This document shows positions 55,600-64,000 of a stretch of 64,000 nt of DNA, one piece after another. Numbering within the stretch: the stretch's first letter is position 1; the number at the start of each line of letters is the position of its first letter. The notes beneath the pieces are model-generated. The model saw only the letters and a program-made list of their open reading frames with translations, ran no database searches and had not been told where the DNA came from. The position numbers were made by a program, and so were the translations under genes. The DNA is from Muscardinus avellanarius (lineage: Eukaryota; Chordata; Mammalia; Rodentia; Gliridae), in assembly GCA_963383645.1 (NCBI GenBank), contig OY726566.1, positions 94,407,779-94,471,778 of the forward strand, written 5' to 3'.

Positions 55600-56924
55600 C
55601 CTCTTTACAAGACAAAGAAGTGGCTGAGAGATGGGTCTGAGCAAGGACTAACCAGCTCTCCTTCTGCCTGTTGTGTGTCCGCTTGGAAATGTGGTGGGTG
55701 AGACCATGGTGGGGGTGGGGAGTGCTGACAAAGTGGAATGCAAATAGCATGGTGGGTCTAAGGAGGAGGCTAGAAAGATGCTGCCAAAGAATTTTCAGAT
55801 TTTCACAAGGGGTTTCTGGGCAAAATCTCTTAGATCCCCAAAATAGAACCATTAGCTTCTTCACTGAACTTCTATCATCTGTCAAGCCAACCCAGATGCC
55901 CAGAGGCTCAGGGGGGCTACTCTTAGCTCAGGTTTAACTCAGGAGCACCAAGGTGAGCTCTCAGTTCTAGTTTTGGTTCTTTGGCTTAAGTAACCCTGAC
56001 CTTTGAGGAAGCCATCATCTCGGTGGTCTCCGCTGTCAAATGGACACTGGAATGCTCCGAGGAGTCGTCTAAGGGACAGAGGAGTAGATCCCTTATCGTT
56101 TAAGATGTGCAAATGAGATAAGGCCTTTGCTCCTCTTCTCTGAGAGCAACATGCCCTGGACTGCCTTTGATTTGAATCCTCTGGACCTTATGGTCCCCTG
56201 CAGTGGCTGGGACTCTCCACTTCTTACCTAGTAATACTAATGATCTCTTTCTTCCTCTTATTTGAGGACCCTTGGGTGGTGTTTTCTGGCTCCAAGTTCT
56301 TTCTAGAACCCTGGTCCCCGAGTCCACTAAAAACTGGTCTTTCCCAATGTTGTCTGAAGCTTGGCTTTGATGATCAGAGACCAGGAAGACAGACATATCG
56401 GGAGGTGGAATAATATGGACTATCAGTAGTGCGAGCAATAGCCAGGAACCAGGAACCCTCCAGATGAGAAGACCAGTGACAAAGTGCTGACAACAGAAAG
56501 GCCTTGGTAAATGAGGCAGAGTCTTTGCCTCCAGCCAAAAGCATGGAATTAATCCCAGCATGTCAAGCCTGGGCCTTGTAGGCAGGATGAGGTAATCAAG
56601 AGCACCTGGCTGTGGTTCCTGTTGGTATTGAGACCAGACACTCCAGGGAGCTCGCCTCTACCTCCGCCAGCCTCAGTCTTTAGTGCTCCCACCTGTGACC
56701 GAGGCCCGGCGGCATCCCTCCCTTCCTCACCCCCGCCGGTTCCTCAGTTCCCTGGTCCACCATTGGACACCGACAGGATCCCAGCTCTAGGATGAGGGCC
56801 AGATAAGAGAGAAGGTATCCAGGACCCATATGCTCTAGATGGGGGAAGCCAAGCCACTTCCTTTTCTGTAGGCAGAGGGAGAAAAGTTGAGAACTGGTGG
56901 AGTGAAAGTCAGAGCACTTTCTGT
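55600..56924. other. Unique DNA between the two duplicate copies
   Basis: No repeat recognised. 56640-56770 is moderately CpG-rich (gaggcccggcggcatccc). The reverse open frame at 56100-56561 has no recognisable family. Confidence 0.45.
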
Positions 56925-57187
56925 ATTAAGAAGAAGGATAAAGACAAAATTCCAGAACAAAGTCATTCAAAGTAAGTTGATACATGAAAGTGTTTCCTAA
57001 CAATGGGGCTATTAACCATTTTGGTTGGCTCCTATGACTGGCCTGAAAGGCTACTGCTCTCTACAGATAGAATATATGGGCTCTGTAACATGCTATAGAA
57101 AATTCCAGAACCTAACCTGGATATTTTTCATTCAGATGAGTAAAATGTACCTTGGTAGGCCTTTTCTTACAAAACACACATAGTTAT
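56925..57187. repeat. Local direct duplication, copy 2 (with internal deletion)
   Basis: Same orientation as 54883-55335 and about 2.0 kb away. It skips from 'agtaagttgat' straight to 'acatgaaagtg', removing 191 bases present in copy 1. The junction has a 3-base microhomology (gat), typical of end-joining or slippage. Confidence 0.92.
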
Positions 57188-57837
57188 AGTAAAGGGCCAT
57201 CCTGTTTCTGCCCAGAAAACTTACCAATGACTGGCCGTGGGGGAAGGGTTACAGAGGAAGCCAGAGAAGGGAGGATGCCCCTGGGCTGTGAGGAGGAGGT
57301 GACTGCTTCTCCCTTCCTTGGCCTGTTCTTCTTCCCTGTGCTGTTTCTGTTGCTATGGTGATCTTGGAGCTCTGATAAGGACTCTGAACCCTTAGGTCTT
57401 TTGTAAACTGGCCCTTTGTGATTGACCAGTTTGAGCAGTTGGGGATGGAGGTGGGAAAGGAGTCTGGATCCCATAGGAGACAAGGGTGGATGTGATCAGA
57501 ATATGGGTGGAGGTCCCCTTCCTGTTTCCTAGATTTGGAAGGAAGAGGGGATGGGTGTAAACGCACAGATACCTAGGGGATGGCCCCATCCTGCCTCTAT
57601 TCCAGAGGAAAGAGACCATTTCCAGACAAGAAGCAATTTTCCACGGGGATTCCATAGAGGCCGGTGACACTTAGAAATGGCTGCTATTACGTGGATGCCA
57701 CGAGAGAAAGCAGGGATGAGTAACGTGGCTGCCAAACAGCAGTGAGGGAGAACTTCAAGGAAGATAATCTCCAAAATTATTTTAAAATATAAGGGATGTT
57801 GTTCATAAGCACTGATTTTAACATATCTTTTTTAAAA
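57188..57837. other. Unique DNA, nothing recognised
   Basis: Overlapping open frames on both strands show no recognisable family and no splice logic. Confidence 0.4.
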
Positions 57838-57867
57838 GTGTGTGAGCGTGCACGTGCACACGTACAG

Positions 57868-57905
<38 letters not shown>
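57838..57905. repeat. GT/GC/CA alternating tract
   Basis: gtgtgtgagcgtgcacgtgc then cacgtacaggca and about 18 CA units. Nearly continuous purine/pyrimidine alternation over 65 bases, with no attached SINE. Confidence 0.93.
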
Positions 57906-57907
<2 letters not shown>

Positions 57908-58975
57908 TCCAAAGATGGATAGCTTGAAGATAAATTGCTTTTTAATCATTTCCCGAGGTTCCCAGCATGACTGTGTGAGTATGCAGATGTAAACTCTCGA
58001 CTACAAGAAAATCATCATGCTCGGGGAGGAACATATTGAGTAGGAATATGTGAGTAGCTCCTTTCACACCCACACGTAACATCCCTTCTCGCTTCTCCCA
58101 AGATATTCAGCTGGAGAACTAGGCAGATCTCACCTGTGTGCTGAAGACTGGCGGGACCAGGGACCCAGTGCCCACAGGGACCAAGGGCCAGTAAAGCATC
58201 ACAGGTATCAGTTCCACTGGGACTGGGGAATGGATATGAAGTACAAAAATAGGCTGTGTTGTGAACTGCAGCCAGGCGAGTAAATGAGAACAAGCCCAAA
58301 TCAGAAGCGAGGCAGCGTTTTAGAAACCACGGTCTTGCCTGGCTAGGTGGCACCCACACAGGCAGGGTGAGGTATGGGAGAGCCGGGGGCACAGTGTTCA
58401 GGAAGAATAGATCCTTACGTTAGTAAACTTCTAAAGCTCGAGTTAGAAGATGCATGTAGAATAATTAAGGGCCAGGATCTCAAGGAAATCTAGAAGCCCG
58501 GCAGGACCAGAGTCGGAAGAGAGTGCTAAGAGTCGAGGCAGGGCAAAGGATCTCCTGGAGAACTCCGGCTCTCCCCGGTTCTCTGAGTGAGATGCTGGAC
58601 GCGTCAGCTCATCTCACTCACTGGTAGCTTCTTCATGAGTCTGTCATCCAGAAAACTCCCTCTGTGTTTCCAGGTCAGATTTGGAGATAAGAGATCTGGC
58701 TGGTTTGGCGAATGACCCTTGTCTTCATTTGGCAAATCCCATTGGCAGGAAGGGTGGTCAAGGACACTGGCATGCTTGTGGTTGAGTTATTACCACTTGG
58801 CCTGGAAGCCACCCTGTTATCATCGGTGGTTATGGCTGGACAAGGAAGAGCCCATTTCAGTTAGAAGAGGAAGTTGGGCAAGAAGGAAAATAAAGTTTCC
58901 GACAAGTCTCGATGGATATAAATTGGATATTTATATGAAGACACTTCTAGAGAGGCAAAACGTATGCCAGAGTCA
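57906..58975. other. Repeat-poor unique DNA, no gene supported
   Basis: No repeat recognised. Open frames lack family resemblance. Confidence 0.45.
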
Positions 58976-59196
58976 CACAGTTCTTTTTGTGGCACTTAAG
59001 TTTGAACTGGGGGACATTCTACCTTTGAGCTACACCCCCAGGCCTATTTTATTTTTATTTTGAAACAGGGTCTTGCTAGGTTGATGAGAGTCTCACTACT
59101 TGCTGAGGCTGTCCTCAAACCCTGTGATCCTCTTGTTTCAGCCTCCGAAGGACTGGCATTAAGAGTATGCTTCACCAGGCCTGGCTCACAGTTCTT
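58976..59196 (-). repeat. B1-dID SINE, antisense, 10-bp target duplication
   Basis: Flanked by cacagttctt at 58976-58985 and 59187-59196. Both halves present. The tail is very short. Confidence 0.93.
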
Positions 59197-59223
59197 GATG
59201 ACCACTTTGACATTGCCCGATGA

Positions 59224-59419
59224 GTATTGAGGATTAAAGTCAGGAAATTTCGACCTCCAAGCTGCAACCTTTTTTATTTGTTTATTTTCATTTGGAAAAT
59301 AGGGTCTTGCTAAGTTTCTGAGAGTCTAAGTCACTGAGGCTGGCTGGCTTCAAACCTGTGACCTTCTGTCTCAACCTCCCAAATACTGGTATTACAGGTG
59401 TGTGCCAACACCCGGCTAA
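59224..59419 (-). repeat. B1-dID SINE, antisense, old
   Basis: 'tgaggattaaagtcaggaa' to 'gtgtgccaacacccggc'. Strongly diverged. Confidence 0.85.
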
Positions 59420-59749
59420 CAGTCAGCCAATTTTAAGGGATATGAACCTGAAACTTTGCACCACTGGTAACGGAAAAGATAAGAATCGTTCATCTTAGAA
59501 AGCTTCTAGTGAAACACCACTGAGGATTTTTGTTGGCAAGAGCCTTTATATGAGCTGCAGGTGTGATATGGCTCCCCCAAATGAAGGCAATCTTTCTAAT
59601 TCAGTAAGTAATGATTCAATAATTCTAATAAATTAAAATGACTACATTTCAGGATAAATCACAATAGTTTAGTAAGTACAATGCATGAAAGCTAGAGTGC
59701 TCTAAATCAGAGGAAGGTTTGGCTCTAGGCAGTATTTGCTCTGTAATCT
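59420..59749. other. Unique DNA, nothing recognised
   Basis: No repeat or exon supported. Confidence 0.4.
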
Positions 59750-59990
59750 GTGTGTATGTGTGTGTGCGCGCACGTGTGCGCATACGTACAATGTGTGCTC
59801 TGAGGATTGAACCCAGGGACATTCTACCTCCAAGCTACACCTCCAGCCCTATTTTATTTTTATTTTGAAACAGGTCTTGCTAAGTTAATGGGAGTCTCAC
59901 TATTTGCTGAGGCTGGCTGCAAACTTGTGATCCTCCTGTCTCAGCCTCCCAAGCACTAAGATGACAAGCGTGTGCCATCATGCCTGGCGT
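59750..59990 (-). repeat. B1-dID SINE, antisense, with GT/GC tail
   Basis: A 45-base tail of tgtgtg, gcgcgcacgtgtgcgc and catacgtac leads into 'tgaggattgaacccaggga' and both halves. Another case where the dinucleotide tract is the SINE tail. Confidence 0.9.
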
Positions 59991-60398
59991 TCTGTTATCT
60001 TTTATCCACTAAACACCTGTCGTGATTTTCATTAAGCAGAGTAAGAGATCTCTTGCACTCTCCCAGTTACATCATATTTGGAGCACCACGCTCTTGCTCT
60101 TCAGAGAGGCACTGACAAATGGGCATCTGAGAGTGGGTACCACAGGCTGGAGGGGTCAGGAGAACCAAACAGATGAACAGAGATGAGGGATCTGGACTTG
60201 TTTCTCCCAAAAGAAAGAAAACAGACCACCTGTGTGCCTTTGATATTTGGAGGACTTTTAGTATGCAGATGGGAGAAAGTATTTGTGTCTCTTAAAAGTA
60301 CAGAATTGAAGACACAGATTTATGCAAGTTTAAATAAAGGTAGACAAGACTTTAGAATACTATTTCACCCAAGGAGTACATTGTTTTCATTTGTATAC
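59991..60398. other. Unique DNA, nothing recognised
   Basis: No repeat or exon supported. An open frame at 60183-60407 shows no recognisable family. Confidence 0.4.
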
Positions 60399-60898
60399 CA
60401 GTGTTAGAAATAAATTTCCCTGGCAGTGTAAGAAAAGACAGATGTTCACAAAAAGCTTGGCAAGGCAATTTTACTTTTTGCAAAAAGGGTCTTGCTACTA
60501 GGGAAGCCAGGTTTGCAAGCACACTGAGCCATGAGCCCATCCAGTTTTTATATATTTAATGAAAAATTCTGCACTGTATTTCTCTTTGTGGGAGCATGGT
60601 TTCATAGTCTTAACCCAACTGGCTATAGCAGGATGCTGGGGTTTGGGGTTGGAATTTGCAGTTTTTAAAAGAAATGCTAACTTTACAAAAGGATGAGAGT
60701 TTATACAAGGTTACAGAATGGCAGTTCTTAAGCTAATCTTTGGGTAGAAAAGACTTATTTCATTTGGGATGTTAAGAAGGCTTTCTGAGGCCACGCCCAA
60801 ACTCACAGGGGAAGAAAACCTGCTGTCATTGGTGATTGCCAATGGAAAGACTGTGGAAGATCCATGACTGCTCAAGGGCCATATTTTGTATTCTATCA
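60399..60898 (-). mobile_element. Probable ERV LTR, antisense
   Basis: On the reverse strand the parts are in LTR order: a TGATAGAATACAAAATATGG start, 'ccattggcaatcaccaatg' (CCAAT words), 'gggcgtggcctcag', a TATATAAAAAC box, then a taaaatt polyadenylation-like signal and 'gccttgccaagctttttgtg', ending near ..TTTCTAACA. No matching target duplication could be found, so the ends are provisional. Confidence 0.45.
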
Positions 60899-61043
60899 GG
60901 GTAGTCTATGGGTGCCTACTCTTTCCTTTGATCCCTGGAAGGCGACATGTCAAGAGGTAAATAAATTTGTATACTCAAAGAATGGTTTTGAATAAATGAG
61001 TAAATACTACATCTCACACAATCTGTGCTATTTTTCTAGTAAA

Positions 61044-61048
61044 TGTAC

Positions 61049-61092
<44 letters not shown>

Positions 61093-61310
61093 TTTGTGGT
61101 GCTGGGGAATGAATCCAGGGGCATTGTATCTCTAAGCTATATCTCCTAGCCCTATTTTATGTTTTTTCATTTGAAAACAGGGTCTCACTAAAGCTCTGAG
61201 AGCTCTCAGAGCCAATCTCACTAGGTTGCTGAGATTGGTTTCAAACTTGCAATCTTTCTATCTCAGCCTTCCAAGTACCAGGATTACAGTGTGTACCACC
61301 ATGCCCAGCC
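61044..61310 (-). repeat. B1-dID SINE, antisense, with (ATT)n tail and a 20-bp palindrome
   Basis: About 14 TTA units precede 'gtgctggggaatgaatccag' and both halves. Inside the linker, 61193-61212 is a perfect 20-base palindrome (gctctgagag and its complement) not present in other copies. Confidence 0.93.
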
Positions 61311-61518
61311 TTAGTAGATATATTACGAAGGTGACATATTAATTCATTTAAAAGAGCTATTGAATTCATAATAGCTTCTGGTTTTGTATTTTCCCAGGCA
61401 GTGACTCTAAGACATAATTCTGTTGTGGATTGGGAATACCAAAACAAGAAATTTGGGATCTTAAGAAAAAAAATACTTTTTAAATTTTATTTACTTATTT
61501 TATTATTTAAAAAAAATT

Positions 61519-61741
61519 GAGCCAGGTGTGGTGGCCCATGCTTGTAATCCCTGAGGTTGGAAGGCTGAGACAGGAGGATCGCGCAGGTTCAAAGCCAGCC
61601 TCAGCTACTTAGTGAGGCTCTCAGCAACTTAGTGAGACCCTGTTTTCAAATAAAATATAAAATAGGTCTAGGAGTATAGCCCAGAGGTAGAAAGCCTCTA
61701 GGTTCCACACCCAGTACAAAAAAAAAAAAAAAAAAAAAAAA
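61519..61741 (+). repeat. B1-dID SINE, sense, long A tail
   Basis: 'agccaggtgtggtggccca' to 'cacccagtac' plus about 24 A. Confidence 0.93.
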
Positions 61742-61745
61742 ATTT

Positions 61746-61942
61746 GGAGCCGGGTGTGGTGGCGCATGCTTGTAATCCCAGTGCTTGGGAGGCGGAGACA
61801 GGGGGATCACGCAGGTTGAAGCCAGCCATGCTGGCTTAAGAGACCTTGTTTCCAAATAAAAAGTAAAAATAGGTACTGGGAGTGTAGCCCGGAGGTAGAA
61901 GGGTTTCCAGGAACCCCAGTACCACCAAAAAATAAAACATAA
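61746..61942 (+). repeat. Short-subfamily SINE, sense
   Basis: 'gccgggtgtggtggcgcatg', shortened block 'gccatgctggcttaagagac', and the full diagnostic end 'gggtttccaggaacccc'. It begins only a few bases after the preceding SINE's A tail, so it inserted at or near that tail. Confidence 0.94.
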
Positions 61943-61967
61943 AAAAAAAAAATAAAAAATAAAAAAA

Positions 61968-62138
61968 TTTGGTACTGGGGATTGAATTCAGGGGAATTCT
62001 ACCCCTGAGCTAACATCCCAGCCCTTTTTATTTTGAAATAGGTTCTTGCTGAGTTCCTGAGGGTGGCCTTGAGTCTGGAATCCTGTTTAGTCACCCAAAT
62101 ACTGGGGTTACAGGTGTATGCCTCCCCACTTGGTGGTG
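61968..62138 (-). repeat. B1-dID SINE, antisense
   Basis: 'ggtactggggattgaattc' to 'ggtgtatgcctccccac'. Part of the B1 half deleted. Third SINE in a row. Confidence 0.88.
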
Positions 62139-62165
62139 GGGAGGAAAATTTTTCTTTTGAAAAAG

Positions 62166-62250
62166 GAACTGGGTGGAGGGTGTAGCTTAGTGTTAGAGGG
62201 CTTGCCTAGCATGTGCGAGGCCCTGGGTTCCATCTCCATTATCACACACA

Positions 62251-62294
<44 letters not shown>

Positions 62295-62310
62295 AAAAAA
62301 GAAAAAAAAA
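62166..62310 (+). repeat. Free-standing ID SINE with (CA)n tail
   Basis: 'ggagggtgtagcttagtgtt', 'agagggcttgcctagcatgt', 'gcgaggccctgggttcc' is the classic rodent ID order (related to BC1 RNA/tRNA-Ala). It includes the 'cttgcctagcatg' block that the dID halves lack. The tail has about 22 CA units, then A-rich sequence. It is the only such element in the window. Confidence 0.88.
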
Positions 62311-62389
62311 AAACCTGTAATCTATTTTTCATTTATTTGATGAGAAACTGAAGCCTATTTATACATGCCAGGTAAAACTTTATGTATTG

Positions 62390-62636
62390 GTAGGTTTCTT
62401 TGGTTGTCAGCCTGTCTTCTTTTTGATCATTAAGACTCCTAAGGGCAAGGATTATCTGTTGTTTTTTTCTGAGTATACACCAAATGCCTGACCCATGACA
62501 GAAGCCCAGTAAATATTTGTTGAATGAAAGAATAAAATAAGTGACTTGACCAAGGTCATACAGTTAACTAAGAGGCAAAGACAGTTCTAGAACACAGTCC
62601 CTGAATCGCAGGCAGTTAACCTTTCCAGTGTAGCAG
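62390..62636 (+). mobile_element. L2 relic (sense) joined to a MIR-like piece
   Basis: 'ctcctaagggcaaggattat', 'cagaagcccagtaaatattt', 'gttgaatgaaagaataaaa' is the sense L2 3' end. It is followed by 'accaaggtcatacagttaac', which looks like an antisense MIR fragment. Confidence 0.6.
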
Positions 62637-62802
62637 GTTTTTTTTTTTTTTTTTTTTTTTAGATAATAAAAACAGAATGTTACATTTTAATAGCTCACAA
62701 ATCTAAGCTATACCAGATAGCCCAATTTGCCTAAGTACCAGTGGATCTTAACTAGCGTCTTAATCAGAAGCAACTGCAGAGCTTTTCGAAAATACATAGT
62801 TC

Positions 62803-63032
62803 TAAGCCTGGGCATGATGGCTCCCGCTTGTAATCCCAGCACTTGGGAGACTGAGAAAGGAGGATCCACAGGTTTGAAGCCAACCTCCACCACTTAACGA
62901 GACCCTCAGCAACTTAATTTGACCCTGTTTCCAAATAAAAGAAAATTGAGCTGGGGGTGTAACTCAAAGGTAGAATGCCCCTAGGTTCAATACCCAGCAC
63001 CCACCCCCTCAAAACGAAAAAAAAAGAACAAA
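62803..63032 (+). repeat. B1-dID SINE, sense
   Basis: 'gcctgggcatgatggctcc' to 'aatacccagcacccacc' and an A-rich tail. Confidence 0.92.
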
Positions 63033-64000
63033 GAAAATACACATCCTTGAGACCTCTTCCCTGGAGATTCCAATTCAGTAGGTCTTGCTAGAGTGGAGTC
63101 CAGGTATTTGTGGTTTGTAAAAGCTCCCGGGTGCTGCTGATAAAACATCCTGGCTCAGAACCAATTCTGTGCACCTAAGTCTGCAATAATTTATAGAAGA
63201 CATATGGAGTATTTATTTTTCAGAAGCCTATTTGTTTAGGTTTAAATAAATTTTTCTTCAAAGTTATAATATTATATTCATAATAATTTAAATATAATAA
63301 TAAAACAACAGTAATATATCCCCAATAGCAGTAATAAGTTTTGTTAAGAGTCTCTTTGGAAGGCTACAATGCATCTGAAAGTTCCTCCAGCTTCACCCCC
63401 CTCTTCGTTTAAGCACTACGCTATCAGCCCTATAAGGTCAAACCGTCTGATGAGATTTCCAGTGCTGGCTTTTGTAAAGTGTTGGAAATGTGGCAAGAAT
63501 AAAATTTCTCATGGTATTTCCACTTATTGTTCCAGCCACCATTACTAAGTGAAATTTAGGCTTAGGAGGAGGGGTGAATCTAGAGAAAGTTTTCTTTTTA
63601 AGTATTTCTGTCCTTAGGATGTTTTGAGGATCAGTTACTTTAGATATTTCCCTTCCTAGGAAAAACCAAAGATGTTTTTCTCTGCTCTCCGCTTTGTAAT
63701 AAGGATGCACAAGTCATGACCAATGGGAGACGCATCCTCCACCCTCACCCTATTTCTCCCCTAAGACCAGGGCTATCACATGCTTCCTGGGAGGCCCTTT
63801 TAGAAGTCTGTGGGCTCTCAATGACGAGAAGCATTTGGTACATGGGCAGGGGATAATTTGCTTTTGCACAAGGATAAAAAGTTCATCTCTAGGGTCTTCC
63901 TTTACTCCACAGTTAGCAGATACTATCTCTGCACTGTGCAGAAGAATCTACCATATACGGACCACCAAAACATACATTCTTTGTACTATAGACTATAGAG
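63033..64000. other. Unique DNA to the window edge
   Basis: AT-rich at 63200-63320. Near the end a 'gaccaatggg' (63718) and 'ggataaaaag' (63871) could be CCAAT and TATA words, but they are about 150 bases apart and no exon follows within the window. Confidence 0.4.

Noticed and set aside
8291..63032. tRNA genes suggested by A/B-box-like words
   Set aside because: All such words fall in the ID-like halves of SINEs or the ID element, which lack a tRNA cloverleaf and sit in repeat context.
63718..63880. CCAAT and TATA-like words near the right edge as a promoter
   Set aside because: The spacing is too wide for a classic promoter, and no exon or CpG enrichment is visible before the window ends.
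1..64000. CRISPR array, operon or other microbial structure
   Set aside because: Regularly recurring blocks are SINEs with A-rich tails and target duplications. Composition and repeat families are mammalian.

Overview
This is a stretch of mammalian nuclear DNA with no protein-coding exon, tRNA gene or rRNA gene that I can defend. It almost certainly comes from a rodent of the squirrel group, probably a ground squirrel or marmot type. The evidence is about fifty copies of one composite SINE: a B1-like (7SL-derived) left half joined to an ID-like (tRNA-derived) right half, matching the B1-dID element known from squirrel-related rodents. A single separate ID element (62.2 kb), MaLR LTRs, and fossils of L1M, L2 and MIR agree with this. 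The species and chromosome cannot be read from the sequence.

Layout. 0-12.6 kb: SINEs, an MLT1-like LTR, an old L1M fragment, a Tigger-like DNA transposon holding a SINE-within-SINE nest, and two MaLR LTRs in opposite orientation. 12.6-16.3 kb: mostly unique DNA with MIR/L2 fossils. 16.3-31.8 kb: dense SINEs, two L1 fossils, and an L2 relic (29.9-31.8 kb) carrying tandem SINEs, one of which is split by a complete solo LTR. 31.8-39.4 kb: unique DNA with a large duplicated polypyrimidine tract and a pentanucleotide/CA microsatellite. 39.4-50 kb: the repeat core, with L1M fossils in both orientations, an MLT1 LTR, a MaLR LTR, a SINE nest, and a 305-bp inverted duplication with a 956-bp spacer. 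50-58.9 kb: the longest repeat-poor part, with a candidate promoter/first exon near 53.0 kb and a direct duplication (54.9 and 56.9 kb). 59-64 kb: SINEs, a probable ERV LTR, the ID element and an L2/MIR relic.

The window is best read as intergenic or deep intronic sequence whose history is written in nested insertions. The most useful points are several exact target-site duplications that date insertions relative to each other, the solo LTR, the two local duplications, a shortened and apparently young SINE subfamily, and microsatellites that repeatedly start at SINE tails. I found no sign of a new protein-coding or defence-type system. Family names rest on recalled consensus patterns, not database searches; LINE and LTR boundaries are good to tens of bases, and boundaries with target-site duplications are exact.
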